Shown in pieces: positions 33,487 through 43,900 of a stretch of DNA of 64,000 nucleotides. Every line of letters starts with the position of its first letter. Positions within the stretch are counted from its first letter, which is position 1. The notes beneath the pieces are model-generated. The model had not been told where the DNA came from, did no database searches, and saw nothing but the letters and a program-made list of their open reading frames with translations. Position numbers and translations under genes: made by a program. Source of the DNA: Kiritimatiellia bacterium (GTDB lineage Bacteria > Verrucomicrobiota > Kiritimatiellia > UBA8416 > JADHWI01); assembly GCA_030744755.1 (NCBI GenBank), contig JASLPY010000013.1:1-64000 (forward strand). The letters run 5' to 3'.

Positions 33487-36400
33487 CTAGTTACGGTTCA
33501 GCGTAAGATTCGAGAGTCCTTGCTCCGTCGCTGTGAGTCGTAGCCGGTCGCTCTGCGCACCAATAGTAATGGTGAACTCACCGTTCTCACCTGTGATCTT
33601 CGGCAGCGGATCCCCGTCCCTGTAGGCATAGAGCAGGACGCGGAATTTCGCACCGTCGGTCTTACTCTTGTACTTCAGGTTCTCCCACAGCCGCATCCCT
33701 TTCTTGCGATGGCGCGATTCGGCAATTGGCACTACCGGTTCGACGACGAATGCCCCCGGCGAACTGTCCCCGAAGATCTTCACCAGCAGGTGTTTGGTCC
33801 TGTCTTCCGGATCCGTCAGGACCGCCGTGTCGCCCTTGAGCTCGTAACTTTCAGTGGTGTAGATATCCTTCGGCAAAGGCGCGTTCCAGACATATTCGCG
33901 TTGGATATCGTCTTTCTTGATGTCATCGACAATAATCCCGTAGGGGTGTTTGCCGCGTGCGAATGCTGCCGAACGGTAAGCGTGTTCGAAGGGCTGAGCT
34001 CCCTTGTAGTTCTTCGGGTCAAATGTTGAGACATCCATGATGCCCTTCCTCAGGGGCCTATCACCCGTTAATTGCGCTGCGAGATATCCGGTGGGCATAT
34101 CCAGCCAGGGACGGCGCTTGTCGCCGCGCAGACGGGAGTAGTTCATCGTCGGCCAGCGACCACCGTTCTGACGATAGCAACCTGTCAGGTCCGCTCCCAT
34201 GATATCGAAGGTCGCACCTTTGGTTTCGCCTGCGCCCTCGTAGGAAAGGACACGGCCAGGGGTCGTATCCTGCCCGAGGGTGTCGACGGTCACGACCGCG
34301 TTGAAGTCCGGGACGGTGTTGTCCTCTGCCCCGCGGAAGGGGATCCATTGCCGTCCCAGCGCGTTATAGATGAAATAGCCACGATCGATCTGCGAATGGC
34401 CTCCCCTTATAGAGCGCGGAGAAAAATACAACTGCGCCGCATCGGCCTCCCAGCTGCTGCGCCCGACCATCATGCCACGGAAAACGCTCAGGTAGCCCAG
34501 CGAGGCCCCGGAGGCGCCGACCGCCTGCTTCAGGTGTTGCTGAAGGTCGGCGGGGCCTTTCCAATCCTGCACGTAGGGCGCGGCGATCAGCCATGACTCC
34601 TGTCCAAAGGTGCGAACTGCCAACTGGGTATAATCCAACGGCCCGGCGGTGATGCAACGCTTGAGGTAATTGATCACCGGGTCGTCCGGGTAGGCATAAT
34701 GCATGGTCAAGATACCATGGGCCTTCGGGCGGCCCAGCCCACCGTTCTTCTCGTCGTACATCATTTGGCGATTCCCCCAGGGCAGGCCAATGTGCAGAAG
34801 GAACTTGGTCATGTGATTGTAAAGCGAGGTGCTGCTGAGACTCTTTTGTCCATCCGGCTCATTGCGGCTGAGTACGGAGATTTGCGTGATGCCGAGCGTA
34901 CCTTTACCCATTCCTTCGTAATGGGCACCGGAGTCGGGATCGTCGGTATTGATGGAGCACAGTTTCAAGGCACGTGCCGCGGCGGCATGAACTTCCGGAT
35001 CGAAGCCATCCTCGCCATAGATCGATTCGGCGGCAATCATGAGTTCGCCGGTTATCCAGGGCTCCCAGTTGGAGGTGTGCGCGTTCAACGCTGTGACGCC
35101 CCACATACCAAGGGCCCACTTGCCTGCGCTACTTCGGGCTATGACATCGCGTATTGTCGCCCGTTCTTCGGACGTCATCCAACCGTACAGATAATCATAC
35201 ATGATCGGCGTCAACCGACGCCCCACCAGGTCGTGGTAGTAGTGCTGCCAGTCGGCAGTAAGCTTGTTGGCCACGTCAAGCGCCCTTTTCTGCATGTCGG
35301 CAGATTCCATCATGTTATCAATCAGCATGCGTGCGAGCCGCTCATCAGCCGTCAGCAGGGCTTTGTAGGCCAGCAGACCACGTGCTGCTGCCGCCTCGCC
35401 ACCATCCCCCCGCGGCAACTGCTTAATGGTGAAAGATGCGGGATCGGCCTTGAGCTTTGCTTCCAGTTCGATTCGAAGCTTCTTGCGATCCGTTTCCTTG
35501 GGTGCATCACGCACCTCGGGGAAACAAACGTTGGGTGAGTAGTCCTCCAGGTCACCGCCAAAGACCGTTCGAGCGTAGAGCGTGATATAGGTGAAGTTGT
35601 TGTGCCCCTGTTCCGTACTGCGTGTGCGTTTGCGAATGAGCGGGAGGTCATCCATATCAAGATTTAACCGGGGATGGGTATAGGGTGGCGGGGGCTTCTT
35701 ACCAAAACGTTCTGCCGCAAAGCCCTTGTCCTGGTACTCAAAAGTCGGCTCGGGCATGTATTTCTCTATGAGCTCACTCTGGTAGCCACGGGACATGTAG
35801 GGATCAACGGGGATACGATTCTGAACACCGGCCGCTCCGGTGGGGCTGTTGTAGAGAGCCCATACCTCGTCAATGTTCAGCGTCTTGTCGTAGAGCGCGA
35901 CATCGTCAAGGGTGGCGCTCACGCCAAATACCAGCCGCGGCCTGCCGGTGGCTTCCTCCAGTGGTCGCTTGAGATAGGCGGCCTGCTCGCCATTGATGAA
36001 CAATTTGTTGACGTGCCCCATACGCGAATAGGTGATGGCGAAATGGACCCATTGGTCATGGGTGGGAGCTGTCCCCCGGCCTTGCCACCATTTGTAGTAA
36101 ACGTTGGAATGGCCGCTAAGTGGATCGACCTGTCGATACAACAGCTTCCAATATTGCTTATTGTCGTCACCCAGAGCTGCAAAGATCTCACCACGCCCCG
36201 GCGCCTTATCATGATGCACCCAGAACGCGAGGGTAAACTCTTCTGTCAGGGCGTCAAAGGAACCGAAGTCCAGGATCTTGCTCTTGGATTCTTTACTGAT
36301 TTCCACCTTCAGTCCGCCACCATACTTTCCTTTGTCGGTGGCGATGGCCAGCGTCGGGTCGATCATCAGCTCTCTGGGCTCAAGACCGGCTCCCCTGGCA

Positions 36401-37707
36401 ACATTGTTGTTGATGTCGTCGAAGGTCCAGTGGGCCACCAGGGGGAGTTTCTTGCCCTTCAGGACCGCCGCGCGTTGCGGATGGGGTGGCTCGACATGGT
36501 TCAAAAGGATGATATCCTCGGGCTTTCTGCTGAATACCTTTGGCCGGCCCGGACCCTTGTCGCGAACAAAGACCGCGCCCTTGGCTGTAGCGCTGTGACT
36601 TCCTCCGGCATTGCTCACGGTGAGTTTGAATTCATAGGCACCGGCCTTGTCGGTTGTGAAGGTCGTCTCCGGATCGCTTGGGTCGGTGAATCTACCCTTG
36701 GCCCCCTTTGGCTGTTTTACGACCTCCCATTGACAAGAAGTTGGACCACCGTTTCGCCCTGGCCGCAATTCGCCGCCCTGCATCTTCATGCGTGCGTTTG
36801 CGCGGCTGAACAGGCCACCTTCCTCGAGCCAGGCAGTGTAACCCAGCCCGGCATCGGCGATTGGGGGTAGTTTCTCGTTTCTATAGAACTCGCTGTCTAC
36901 ATTTGCGAGATCGGTAGCCTGGCCGGGGTTGAGTGCTCCGCCGTAGATACGCAGGTCGTCATAGAGCCCGTACAGACGATTGTGCGGGCCGCCGGTCCGT
37001 CCGGAAAGGCGGACAAAGAACTCTGTTCTGGGGGCCCACTGAGTAGTGGCAGCCTGGACTGCCTTTTTGCCATTGAGGTAAAGACTCATCTCCTCCTTGC
37101 CACAGACAAAGAGCAAATGCGACCACTGATCGGCAGGCAGTCGGGTGTCCTGGTCAAAGAACTGGTAGAGCTTGTCTTTCCCTTCGAGATTGAAGTTGAC
37201 CCTGAGCCTGCCGGCATGCTGGCCCATGGAGAAGAGCGAGACCCATTCGTCCCCTTTCTTCTGCACAAAGGAGAGGATATCCCCGTATCGGTTAACATCC
37301 CGGCTGGGCTTGACCCAGAGCGATACGGTCCATTCTTCGCCCAGTTTCATTGGAGTGAGGGCCTGCATCGAACCGCGGACACCATGCAGGTCGCCGGGCT
37401 TCCCTGTTCCCAGCAATCCCGCCCCGCCGAAGACACCCTGATCCGGAGCATAGCGCATACCCCCGCCCGCGCGGGTCCGAGCCCAGGTCGAGATACCATC
37501 AACGTTGTGACCGGAGGCATCCGGCTCGATAGCACCGAATTCGTAGGGTGAATCAAATCGCCAATGCAGCAGCAGTTCGTCTGCCGCGCTGAACTGGACA
37601 GTGCCCAGTAACAAAGCGATGAACAGACCCATGTTCGTCAACGCGGCAAAGATCTCGCCGACGCGGCTGTCCATCTCCTCAACCACATCGCCGTTCTTGT
37701 TTAGCAT
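33487..37707 (-). CDS. Large secreted heparinase II/III-like protein with LamG domains
   Basis: A 1406-residue protein. The start at 37707 has site GGAGAGA; two other ATGs (37743, 37632) are possible. Order: odd N-terminus (NGDVVEEMDSRVGEIFAAL) that copies a piece of a sulfatase, hydrophobic export segment (MGLFIALLLGTVQFSA), LamG-like domain about 45-270, PKD/Ig-like domain about 280-385, second LamG-like domain about 425-620, then an alpha/alpha toroid (about 720-1010) and beta sheets as in heparinase II/III-type polysaccharide lyases. Helical landmarks are ALLTADERLARMLIDNMME, GRRLTPIMYDYLYGW and ALNAHTSNWEPWITGELM. Expected action is beta-elimination on a uronate-containing glycan; catalytic residues cannot be assigned with confidence by eye. 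Confidence 0.75.
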   Translation of the reverse strand: MLNKNGDVVEEMDSRVGEIFAALTNMGLFIALLLGTVQFSAADELLLHWRFDSPYEFGAIEPDASGHNVDGISTWARTRAGGGMRYAPDQGVFGGAGLLGTGKPGDLHGVRGSMQALTPMKLGEEWTVSLWVKPSRDVNRYGDILSFVQKKGDEWVSLFSMGQHAGRLRVNFNLEGKDKLYQFFDQDTRLPADQWSHLLFVCGKEEMSLYLNGKKAVQAATTQWAPRTEFFVRLSGRTGGPHNRLYGLYDDLRIYGGALNPGQATDLANVDSEFYRNEKLPPIADAGLGYTAWLEEGGLFSRANARMKMQGGELRPGRNGGPTSCQWEVVKQPKGAKGRFTDPSDPETTFTTDKAGAYEFKLTVSNAGGSHSATAKGAVFVRDKGPGRPKVFSRKPEDIILLNHVEPPHPQRAAVLKGKKLPLVAHWTFDDINNNVARGAGLEPRELMIDPTLAIATDKGKYGGGLKVEISKESKSKILDFGSFDALTEEFTLAFWVHHDKAPGRGEIFAALGDDNKQYWKLLYRQVDPLSGHSNVYYKWWQGRGTAPTHDQWVHFAITYSRMGHVNKLFINGEQAAYLKRPLEEATGRPRLVFGVSATLDDVALYDKTLNIDEVWALYNSPTGAAGVQNRIPVDPYMSRGYQSELIEKYMPEPTFEYQDKGFAAERFGKKPPPPYTHPRLNLDMDDLPLIRKRTRSTEQGHNNFTYITLYARTVFGGDLEDYSPNVCFPEVRDAPKETDRKKLRIELEAKLKADPASFTIKQLPRGDGGEAAAARGLLAYKALLTADERLARMLIDNMMESADMQKRALDVANKLTADWQHYYHDLVGRRLTPIMYDYLYGWMTSEERATIRDVIARSSAGKWALGMWGVTALNAHTSNWEPWITGELMIAAESIYGEDGFDPEVHAAAARALKLCSINTDDPDSGAHYEGMGKGTLGITQISVLSRNEPDGQKSLSSTSLYNHMTKFLLHIGLPWGNRQMMYDEKNGGLGRPKAHGILTMHYAYPDDPVINYLKRCITAGPLDYTQLAVRTFGQESWLIAAPYVQDWKGPADLQQHLKQAVGASGASLGYLSVFRGMMVGRSSWEADAAQLYFSPRSIRGGHSQIDRGYFIYNALGRQWIPFRGAEDNTVPDFNAVVTVDTLGQDTTPGRVLSYEGAGETKGATFDIMGADLTGCYRQNGGRWPTMNYSRLRGDKRRPWLDMPTGYLAAQLTGDRPLRKGIMDVSTFDPKNYKGAQPFEHAYRSAAFARGKHPYGIIVDDIKKDDIQREYVWNAPLPKDIYTTESYELKGDTAVLTDPEDRTKHLLVKIFGDSSPGAFVVEPVVPIAESRHRKKGMRLWENLKYKSKTDGAKFRVLLYAYRDGDPLPKITGENGEFTITIGAQSDRLRLTATEQGLSNLTLNRN

Positions 37708-37796
37708 ACTGACTTCTCTCTCCGTTCTCTTCCATTCGGCCATGAATAAGAATCATAGCGTCAACCCACCCAGTATGCCATTGGCAGAAGTGGTTC

Positions 37797-39542
37797 TCAC
37801 TGTTCTCGCTGTGGTTCGAATACAATGGTGGTGAGACGACGGCTCCCGGGGATTGCGGCGGTAAGTATGTTGTCGCGAACCACCTGCCCCGAACTTTCCC
37901 CGCTCTGTTTGTCGCGGTGGTATCCAGTGGTCGCCTCGACCTCTTCGCTGGTCCAGCGAACCCGGTAAGGGTTGCCGTTCTTAATCCCTTCGCCGACAAA
38001 CTGCCCGTCCCGATGGTAGCGAGCGCCTTTCTGGATGCGCGCTGGGATCTGGACCAACAAGTCCTGCGGCGGACCGTCTGCAGCGCGCCGGGCGATCAGT
38101 ACGACAAACCTTTTGGCCGTACGGTCATACGAACACACGCGGAGCAGATCATCGGAGTTCACCCCGGTAATAGCGATGTCGTTGCCGGGCTCCCCTGCGA
38201 TGGCATGATGAACACATTCATGGCAACCTGCCGACAGCTGCGCGTACCAGCGCCAGATGTAGTAGTGCGTGTGATTCGGATCGTTCGGCACCGCGTACGG
38301 CTCACCGAACTTCGCGTTGTCAAACCATTTGGCGTCATTTGCGATATAGCTCTTGTCATCGCTGCCGCCCAGATTGAGTTTTCGCGCCGCGATCGGGGCA
38401 CCGCCGCGGGCATTAGGATAGACCTCTTCGCCGAGTGCGGCCAGGGCGCCGTTGTAGTCCAGTCGCTTGGTCAGACCCATGCTCCAGGTACTGTTGTTGT
38501 CGGCCCACGGCAGGTTGGCGAGACCTAGGCCGCGCTGCAGGCACTCGCCGAGTATCCGGAGGGAAGACTCCACCGGGCCGCCGGTCGCTTCGGATCCGTG
38601 CGGCGTGCGTTCTCCGTCCCAGCAAATCCAGCTCTCGGCAGCCACCACGCCCTTGTCCGGGTAACCGGCTTTGTCGAGGCTTTCTCGCATGTAATCGATC
38701 TGGGACCAGCAGGACTTGACGAAGGTAATTCGACCGCCGCCCCAGCCGTTGCTGAAATCGCTCAGGTTCAAGGCGAAGTTGTCGATAAGCCCCATCAGTT
38801 CCTTGTTCTTTAGCTGGACATCATACCATTTCTTGCAGTTGCGCGAAGGCGACAGTCCCGCGGTAGAGATCACCTTTCTGTCGCCGGTCTTACGAGCGTA
38901 ATCCTGAATCGCCCGCGCAGCCGGCAGCACGAAGTACTCGATCAGTTCCTCGTCGGAACCTTCCCAGTACTTCGGGTGATTGGCCTCATGAAACAGGCCG
39001 TAGTAATCGACATCTTCGCCGAACCACGCGACGGTTGCCTTAACCATGTCGTAGATTTGTTGAGGATCTTCGGGCATCTTATTGAAATCATCGTAGGTGC
39101 GACCACCGTTCATCCACAACGGCACCTGCCAGATGACCAGTTCGGTCTTGATGCCGCGCGCCTTACACAGCCGCAAGGCGTGACGGATGGCGAGGGCCTC
39201 CGCCGATGCGTGGTTCTCATAATCGAGGTTCTTCCTGGTCGGCAACGTATGCAGCGACATGAACCAGAAGCTGGCGTAGCTGGCAACCCGACCCAACTCG
39301 AGCGAGATATCGTGTTCCGAGTTCTTGGGACGGTTGGGATAGGGCTGCCAACGAAACCCTACGTGCATGTGATTGCGGGTAACGTCGTAGTCCGGCACAT
39401 CACTTTCGGTGTCAAAGAAACTATCGAGTCCCGGGCCTTCCTGTACCGAACCCTCCGGCATACCGTTCGCCCCCTCCTTCGGGAGAACGGCCCCCAACAT
39501 GACAACGCCACTCAAGCATACTCGAAGCAGTTTCAATCTCAT
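37797..39542 (-). CDS. Secreted TIM-barrel glycoside hydrolase candidate (clan GH-A-like)
   Basis: A 581-residue exported protein (leader RLKLLRVCLSGVVMLGAVL). The main domain reads like a clan GH-A barrel. Strands include KTELVIWQVPLWMN, a strand-4 motif DYYGLFHEANHPKYW with possible acid/base E186, and a strand-7 motif GVVAAESWICWDG with possible nucleophile E303, similar to GH39-type enzymes. A beta-sandwich domain follows from about residue 430 (DLLRVCSYDRTAKRFVVLIA). The exact family is not recognised, and the two glutamates are inferred from spacing and context. It lies just upstream of the large lyase gene on the same strand, with which it may be co-transcribed. Confidence 0.7.
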   Translation of the reverse strand: MRLKLLRVCLSGVVMLGAVLPKEGANGMPEGSVQEGPGLDSFFDTESDVPDYDVTRNHMHVGFRWQPYPNRPKNSEHDISLELGRVASYASFWFMSLHTLPTRKNLDYENHASAEALAIRHALRLCKARGIKTELVIWQVPLWMNGGRTYDDFNKMPEDPQQIYDMVKATVAWFGEDVDYYGLFHEANHPKYWEGSDEELIEYFVLPAARAIQDYARKTGDRKVISTAGLSPSRNCKKWYDVQLKNKELMGLIDNFALNLSDFSNGWGGGRITFVKSCWSQIDYMRESLDKAGYPDKGVVAAESWICWDGERTPHGSEATGGPVESSLRILGECLQRGLGLANLPWADNNSTWSMGLTKRLDYNGALAALGEEVYPNARGGAPIAARKLNLGGSDDKSYIANDAKWFDNAKFGEPYAVPNDPNHTHYYIWRWYAQLSAGCHECVHHAIAGEPGNDIAITGVNSDDLLRVCSYDRTAKRFVVLIARRAADGPPQDLLVQIPARIQKGARYHRDGQFVGEGIKNGNPYRVRWTSEEVEATTGYHRDKQSGESSGQVVRDNILTAAIPGSRRLTTIVFEPQREQ

Positions 39543-39728
39543 TTCATTCTCACAGAAGCACTTTCATCCAAGGAGTACCTGGATTATCCGAACAGGAACA
39601 ATAACTTCTTTTCATGCCCTGGTCGAGGCGCTAACCATGCGTAGGTATTTCCGAGGGAATTCATGAGTTTTGTCTGTTTTCAGGGTCATCATTGGCATAC
39701 TTTCCACATGGACAGAAAGGACCTTAGG

Positions 39729-39761
39729 AGCTACGCGGCTAGAGCTACGCGGCTAAGCCGC
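39729..39761. repeat. REP-like repeats on the 3' side of the RAYT gene
   Basis: AGCTACGCGGCTA occurs twice in tandem (39729-39741 and 39743-39755). The second copy runs into the perfect palindrome GCGGCTAAGCCGC at 39749-39761. The same 13-base palindrome occurs on the other side of the transposase gene at 40698-40710. Confidence 0.85.
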
Positions 39762-39815
39762 TGCAACCAACTGCCTTCGAAGACGTTACCATCGTCAGAG
39801 CGAATCATATTGATA

Positions 39816-40577
39816 TTAGATCGCCATTTCTGGTGGCAAATCACCACCGTAAGAACTTGGTTGTTCGCGCACCGTCCAAATCTTCTCGCCATCCGATCCA
39901 TCCACCTCATACCGTTCCATTGCCTGCCGATAAGATACTGTACGTTCAGCAGCGTCGACGAACTCCCGGCTCCCTATGGCGACAGACTCCGTCCAGAATG
40001 GCTCTCTGTTCTGGGGTCCGGCAGACAGGCGTTCTGTGATGCTGGAAGCATAAAACTCCGCAAAATCCCTCATCGTTGTGAAGCCGGTCAAGGACAACAG
40101 GCGTGCTTGGTCGATTATGCGGTATCTCTTACGTTTGTCTGTTAACTCGTCATACCCACACCATCGCCAATCTTCAGGGTGCTCAACCTTCCCGGCGCGA
40201 ACCATGTTCAGATCAACGTAACGGAGGCAATTGAGCAAGTGGCGTCCATCCTGCACCCGCGTACATTGGTACGGATGCTCCCACATCGACCCGTCATGGC
40301 CCTTGCGCTTGTTGCGAGCCTGCGCAACCACACCAGAGGCAAGCTTCATCATATCAGCAACCGCATACCGATCCAGGACTTCGACGACAACGTGAACGTG
40401 ATTGCTGGTCACTGAGTAGCCGAGAATGGGTACGCGATATCGATTCGTGCCAATACGAAGCCACTCGCGATATGCGTTCCGCTCCTTCGAAAAACGCAAG
40501 AAACACTCACCATCCTGACACCGATGTGTCAGATGAAAAATGTATCCATCCTGAAGATATCGCGTCGCTCTTGGCAT
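39816..40577 (-). CDS. REP-associated tyrosine transposase (RAYT, Y1_Tnp)
   Basis: A 253-residue single-strand transposase of the IS200-related Y1 group that moves REP palindromes. The ATG at 40577 (PRATRYLQDGYIFHLTHRC) is preferred over one at 40628 because the family begins there. The HUH metal motif is H60-x-H62 (SNHVHVVVEV). The second signature CLRYVDLNMVRAGKVEHPED contains the likely catalytic Tyr (Y120). RAYTs are domesticated genes, usually single-copy and bordered by the REPs they act on; here GCGGCTAAGCCGC palindromes lie on both sides. The gene looks intact and may still mobilise or maintain genomic REPs. Confidence 0.93.
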   Translation of the reverse strand: MPRATRYLQDGYIFHLTHRCQDGECFLRFSKERNAYREWLRIGTNRYRVPILGYSVTSNHVHVVVEVLDRYAVADMMKLASGVVAQARNKRKGHDGSMWEHPYQCTRVQDGRHLLNCLRYVDLNMVRAGKVEHPEDWRWCGYDELTDKRKRYRIIDQARLLSLTGFTTMRDFAEFYASSITERLSAGPQNREPFWTESVAIGSREFVDAAERTVSYRQAMERYEVDGSDGEKIWTVREQPSSYGGDLPPEMAI

Positions 40578-40697
40578 CGAGACACTATACGGGTACCGCC
40601 CCCACCGCAAAAGCAAGATTCTGGCCAAAAATCTGAACGCTAACCGCCCAGAACGTGTTGCTCACCATCATAGACACCTGAGGACGTGTACTTTATG

Positions 40698-40753
40698 GCG
40701 GCTAAGCCGCGATCTAAAGCCGCGATCTATTCACTAAGCCGCGATCTATTCAT
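40698..40753. repeat. REP-like repeats on the 5' side of the RAYT gene
   Basis: The palindrome GCGGCTAAGCCGC (40698-40710) is followed by three direct copies of AGCCGCGATCTA; the last two lie within TAAGCCGCGATCTATTCA-like units. The palindrome is identical to that at 39749-39761 beyond the other end of the transposase gene. Confidence 0.85.
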
Positions 40754-40928
40754 GAAGTTCACACCTTCAAACTATATGTAAGAGCTTACTTCTTTCGCAC
40801 ACGCCAGAAACGCGCCTCGAGCAGTGCCATCCTCAAAGTATCGCTCAGGGCTATCGCTGGAGTCGTGCTGCGGCAAGACGATTCTCGTGCAGCGGGGTGC
40901 TCTCTGGTAACGGAATATGCAACAGGAT

Positions 40929-40984
40929 CGGCGGAGACCCGCCGGAATCCATTACGTCTATTGGAGCGCGGCGGGCCTCCGTCG
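40929..40984. repeat. Imperfect 22-bp inverted repeat after the 40990-44646 gene
   Basis: The arms 40929-40950 and 40963-40984 match at 17 of 22 positions across a 12-base spacer; each arm contains a smaller GGCGG/CCGCC hairpin. It begins six bases beyond the TAG of the minus-strand gene, so it could act as a terminator or be a REP-type element inserted there. Confidence 0.6.
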
Positions 40985-40989
40985 CATCC

Positions 40990-43900
40990 CTATATCTTCC
41001 GCTTCAGCCAGGATTGCGGCAGCGGCTGTTTTTCCAGCCCCGGCCCGCTGACCTCTAAAACCGGCATGCCCTGCCATACCTGCTTCTCGCGCCAGGCTAG
41101 CCAGAACTCGTTCTTAAACGGTCGCGTGCGGAAGTCGACAAAGCTGACATCGAAGGAATGCAGCCCTTTTTCCAGCGCCACCGACCACGAGTTCGGCGCG
41201 TGCAGCCCCGGTTCTGGAAACCACTCTTTGCCGTCAATCCACAGGCGAAGATCGAAACCGGCGTCCATGCTGACGTCCAGCATGTGCTCTGGCGCATACC
41301 AGACGTAAACACCATCCTGCGGCACATCGATGTGGCCCGAATAACGAATTGCATAGGCTCCGTCTGTCTTACGTATCTCGTCCGTCTCGTCTTCGCTCAA
41401 GAGCGCGCTTACCGCGCCGCGGCTACTGACAGGGCAGAAATCGCCATGGCCCGCCTGCATCATCAGTGTTGGCCAGGCACCTTCCATGTAGCGGTAATCC
41501 AATCCGCCCTGCAGATCCCCCCCAACTTGCGCCGGACTGCGGTCAACCTTAGTAAAAATGGCACTGATGGTCTTTCCAGCATCGATCCCGGGAAAGTTCC
41601 ACGGAGAGGAGTCCAGACCTTTGCGAAACGGCCGAACCTTCACGGTGGCGGTCTTCTTCAATTCAAATGGTCCAATGTACAGGGGTGATGACAGAGTTGG
41701 GTCGCTGCCGTCCAGCGTGTAGCGAAACTCGACGTCAGCGATATCCTGAGTCGGGATGTCGAAGGACACTTGTGCGCGATCAACAAACACGGTCTGCGCG
41801 GGGCTGATCTGAACGGTATTGATCGGCCGACGAATGGGCGAGCTGCTGAAGACACCCGCGGCATTCACTGAAAAAACGACGTCCGGTGTTTTCAGATCAT
41901 AGCCCTTGCCGTTTATCGTCAGAGCCGTTGCGCCAATTACCATGCCACTGATCACGCCGTTCTTATGCATTGCCGCGACGGCCTCAGCGGTCGTGGCCAC
42001 CGGCCCAGCGGTAAGCCGGTTCTGACGTTGTGGGCCGCTTTGAAACCAGGCCGGCGTGCCGTTGCGCGTTGTTACCGCGCAACCAAGGACACCGTTCTGG
42101 CCCTGCGTCTTCTCGTAAGACATAAGGCCACCAGTCAACGGCGCACTTGCCTCATCGGTACTTGCCGGCCGAGTAGCCAGGACAATCAGGAAGGCCTGAT
42201 TCCCTTCACCGGTCCACCGAACCGAGACCGGATGCAGCTGATGCGACAACCAACGCTGCTCAAAGCTGCGACCGGTCACCTTGCGCTCGATGTAGCGCTC
42301 CAAGTTCGATTCCATAGCCTCCAGCGGCGAGCCGATTGACTCGTGCTCCCCCTTTCGCCCGATAATGTTACCGTACTCAAACGGCAGGTTAGCGGACAGG
42401 TGAATCGAGACGTTATCGCGGCCAACATTCGATGTCCCGATGAAGCCGGCATCCCTGTTCTCGACCAATAGCTCGTGCCCGCTTTCACGCAGTTGCTTGA
42501 CCGCTGCCTGCGCCTGCTCCGGTCGCTTCGCGGGTGCCCATGTCGGCAAGGCCAGAAACTGGCTGTACTCGTATGCACGATCGCCGGAGTTCTCTATCCG
42601 AGTGTTGATGAAATACACCCCTTCGCCACGAAGCGCGAAGACCTGACGGTATGTCTTCACATCGTCAACAGGCGTGTTGTCGAGCTCGGGGATGACGTTG
42701 TAGAGATTGAACAGATGTCCGTCCTTACGGACACCATCCGGCGGACGGTAATACGGATTCAATTGTGCGGACTCCGCAAAATCGAACTCTTCCGAGGTGT
42801 AGAAGCGATTAGCTACGACGTTGCGGCGCAGTGTCGTGCAGTAGATAGTCTTGCCGCCGGTGCGCACTTGGCCGTGGAAGAAGTTTCCTGGTTTACGCTC
42901 GACAATAATGCCGCCTCCCGTAACCAGATGGCTACCGTTCACGGCCAGATCAAAGCGCCCGGACTCGCGACCAAAAACAACCGACTTGAGCGGAACGTGA
43001 CGCATCGCCAAGGTCACGCTGGGACCTCTGTAGTCGGACAATCTGAAGTGCTCGGCGTCTGCCCCCCAGCTGTCGCGCAGAAAGTACATGGCGGCGTAAG
43101 GCGCAGCATCGGATCTTGCTTCAGGGGCGCCCTCCACGGCCACATCCTTGCCGACATTGTGCATCACTGTCGTCAGGCGACGTCGCACTTCCGCGTCACG
43201 GTCCCAGAGCAGTTCCCGCATCGCCGACACCTTGTCGAAAGTCGTCCACTTCGGTTCCAGCCACTCGTAGCGGGGATGCCGCACATACTTCGAATCGAGG
43301 CGTGGATGCTGGCGGCCCCGGGGCGTCATCTGCACGGTGACGTACCGCATACGGTCGCGCAGCAGGTCGTTGAAGACCTCGCGCTGCAGGGGCCCGGCGA
43401 CGTCGGGCAGTAATGCGTAGGGCATACATTCCCTTGCCCGTGGCACGGCGATACGGCTGTGGCCGGTATCCGCGGCCTCTAAGCCGGCGCCGTCGAGCGC
43501 AAAGAACTGGATAAAGTTGATATTCCACAGCCGCCAGAGCTCGCGGCGTGCATAGGTCATGCTGTGGAATTCGTGAAATAGTGTGGCGAACTGCAACGCA
43601 TTGCCGATCCCCATGATTCCCCAGTTGGCCAGTTCCGTACGTTTGGCACGAATGGTATAGGGGATGAAGTCATTGAGGGCGTGCAGCACCAGTCGCGCCA
43701 GTGTCGCGGAGTCGAAGTGCTCGGATATCTCCGGGCGCTCATCAACCATAACACGCATCATACCTGGAAAATCGCGAAGACGCTCGGACTCCAACTCCGT
43801 GGCGCTGCGAATGTCGATCGGAAACGCGTCGATGTCGCGCGTCGCGTTCATCGCCCAATCGTCGAAGATCTCGCAGCACCGTTTCAGGTGCTCACGGTTC

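Larger units (their letters stand above)
40578..40989. other. 412-bp gene-free stretch with REPs
   Basis: Between the RAYT start and the end of the next minus-strand gene I see the REP cluster at 40698-40753 and the palindrome at 40929-40984, listed separately. The only coding-like signal is an in-frame 67-codon continuation of the 40990-44646 gene past its TAG stop, ending at a TAA at 40786-40788. No separate gene is supported. Confidence 0.6.

Noticed and set aside
34699-35538. Long plus-strand frames opposite the large heparinase-like gene (also 35674-36870)
   Set aside because: They lie wholly inside the conserved lyase coding sequence on the other strand and show no domain-like features.
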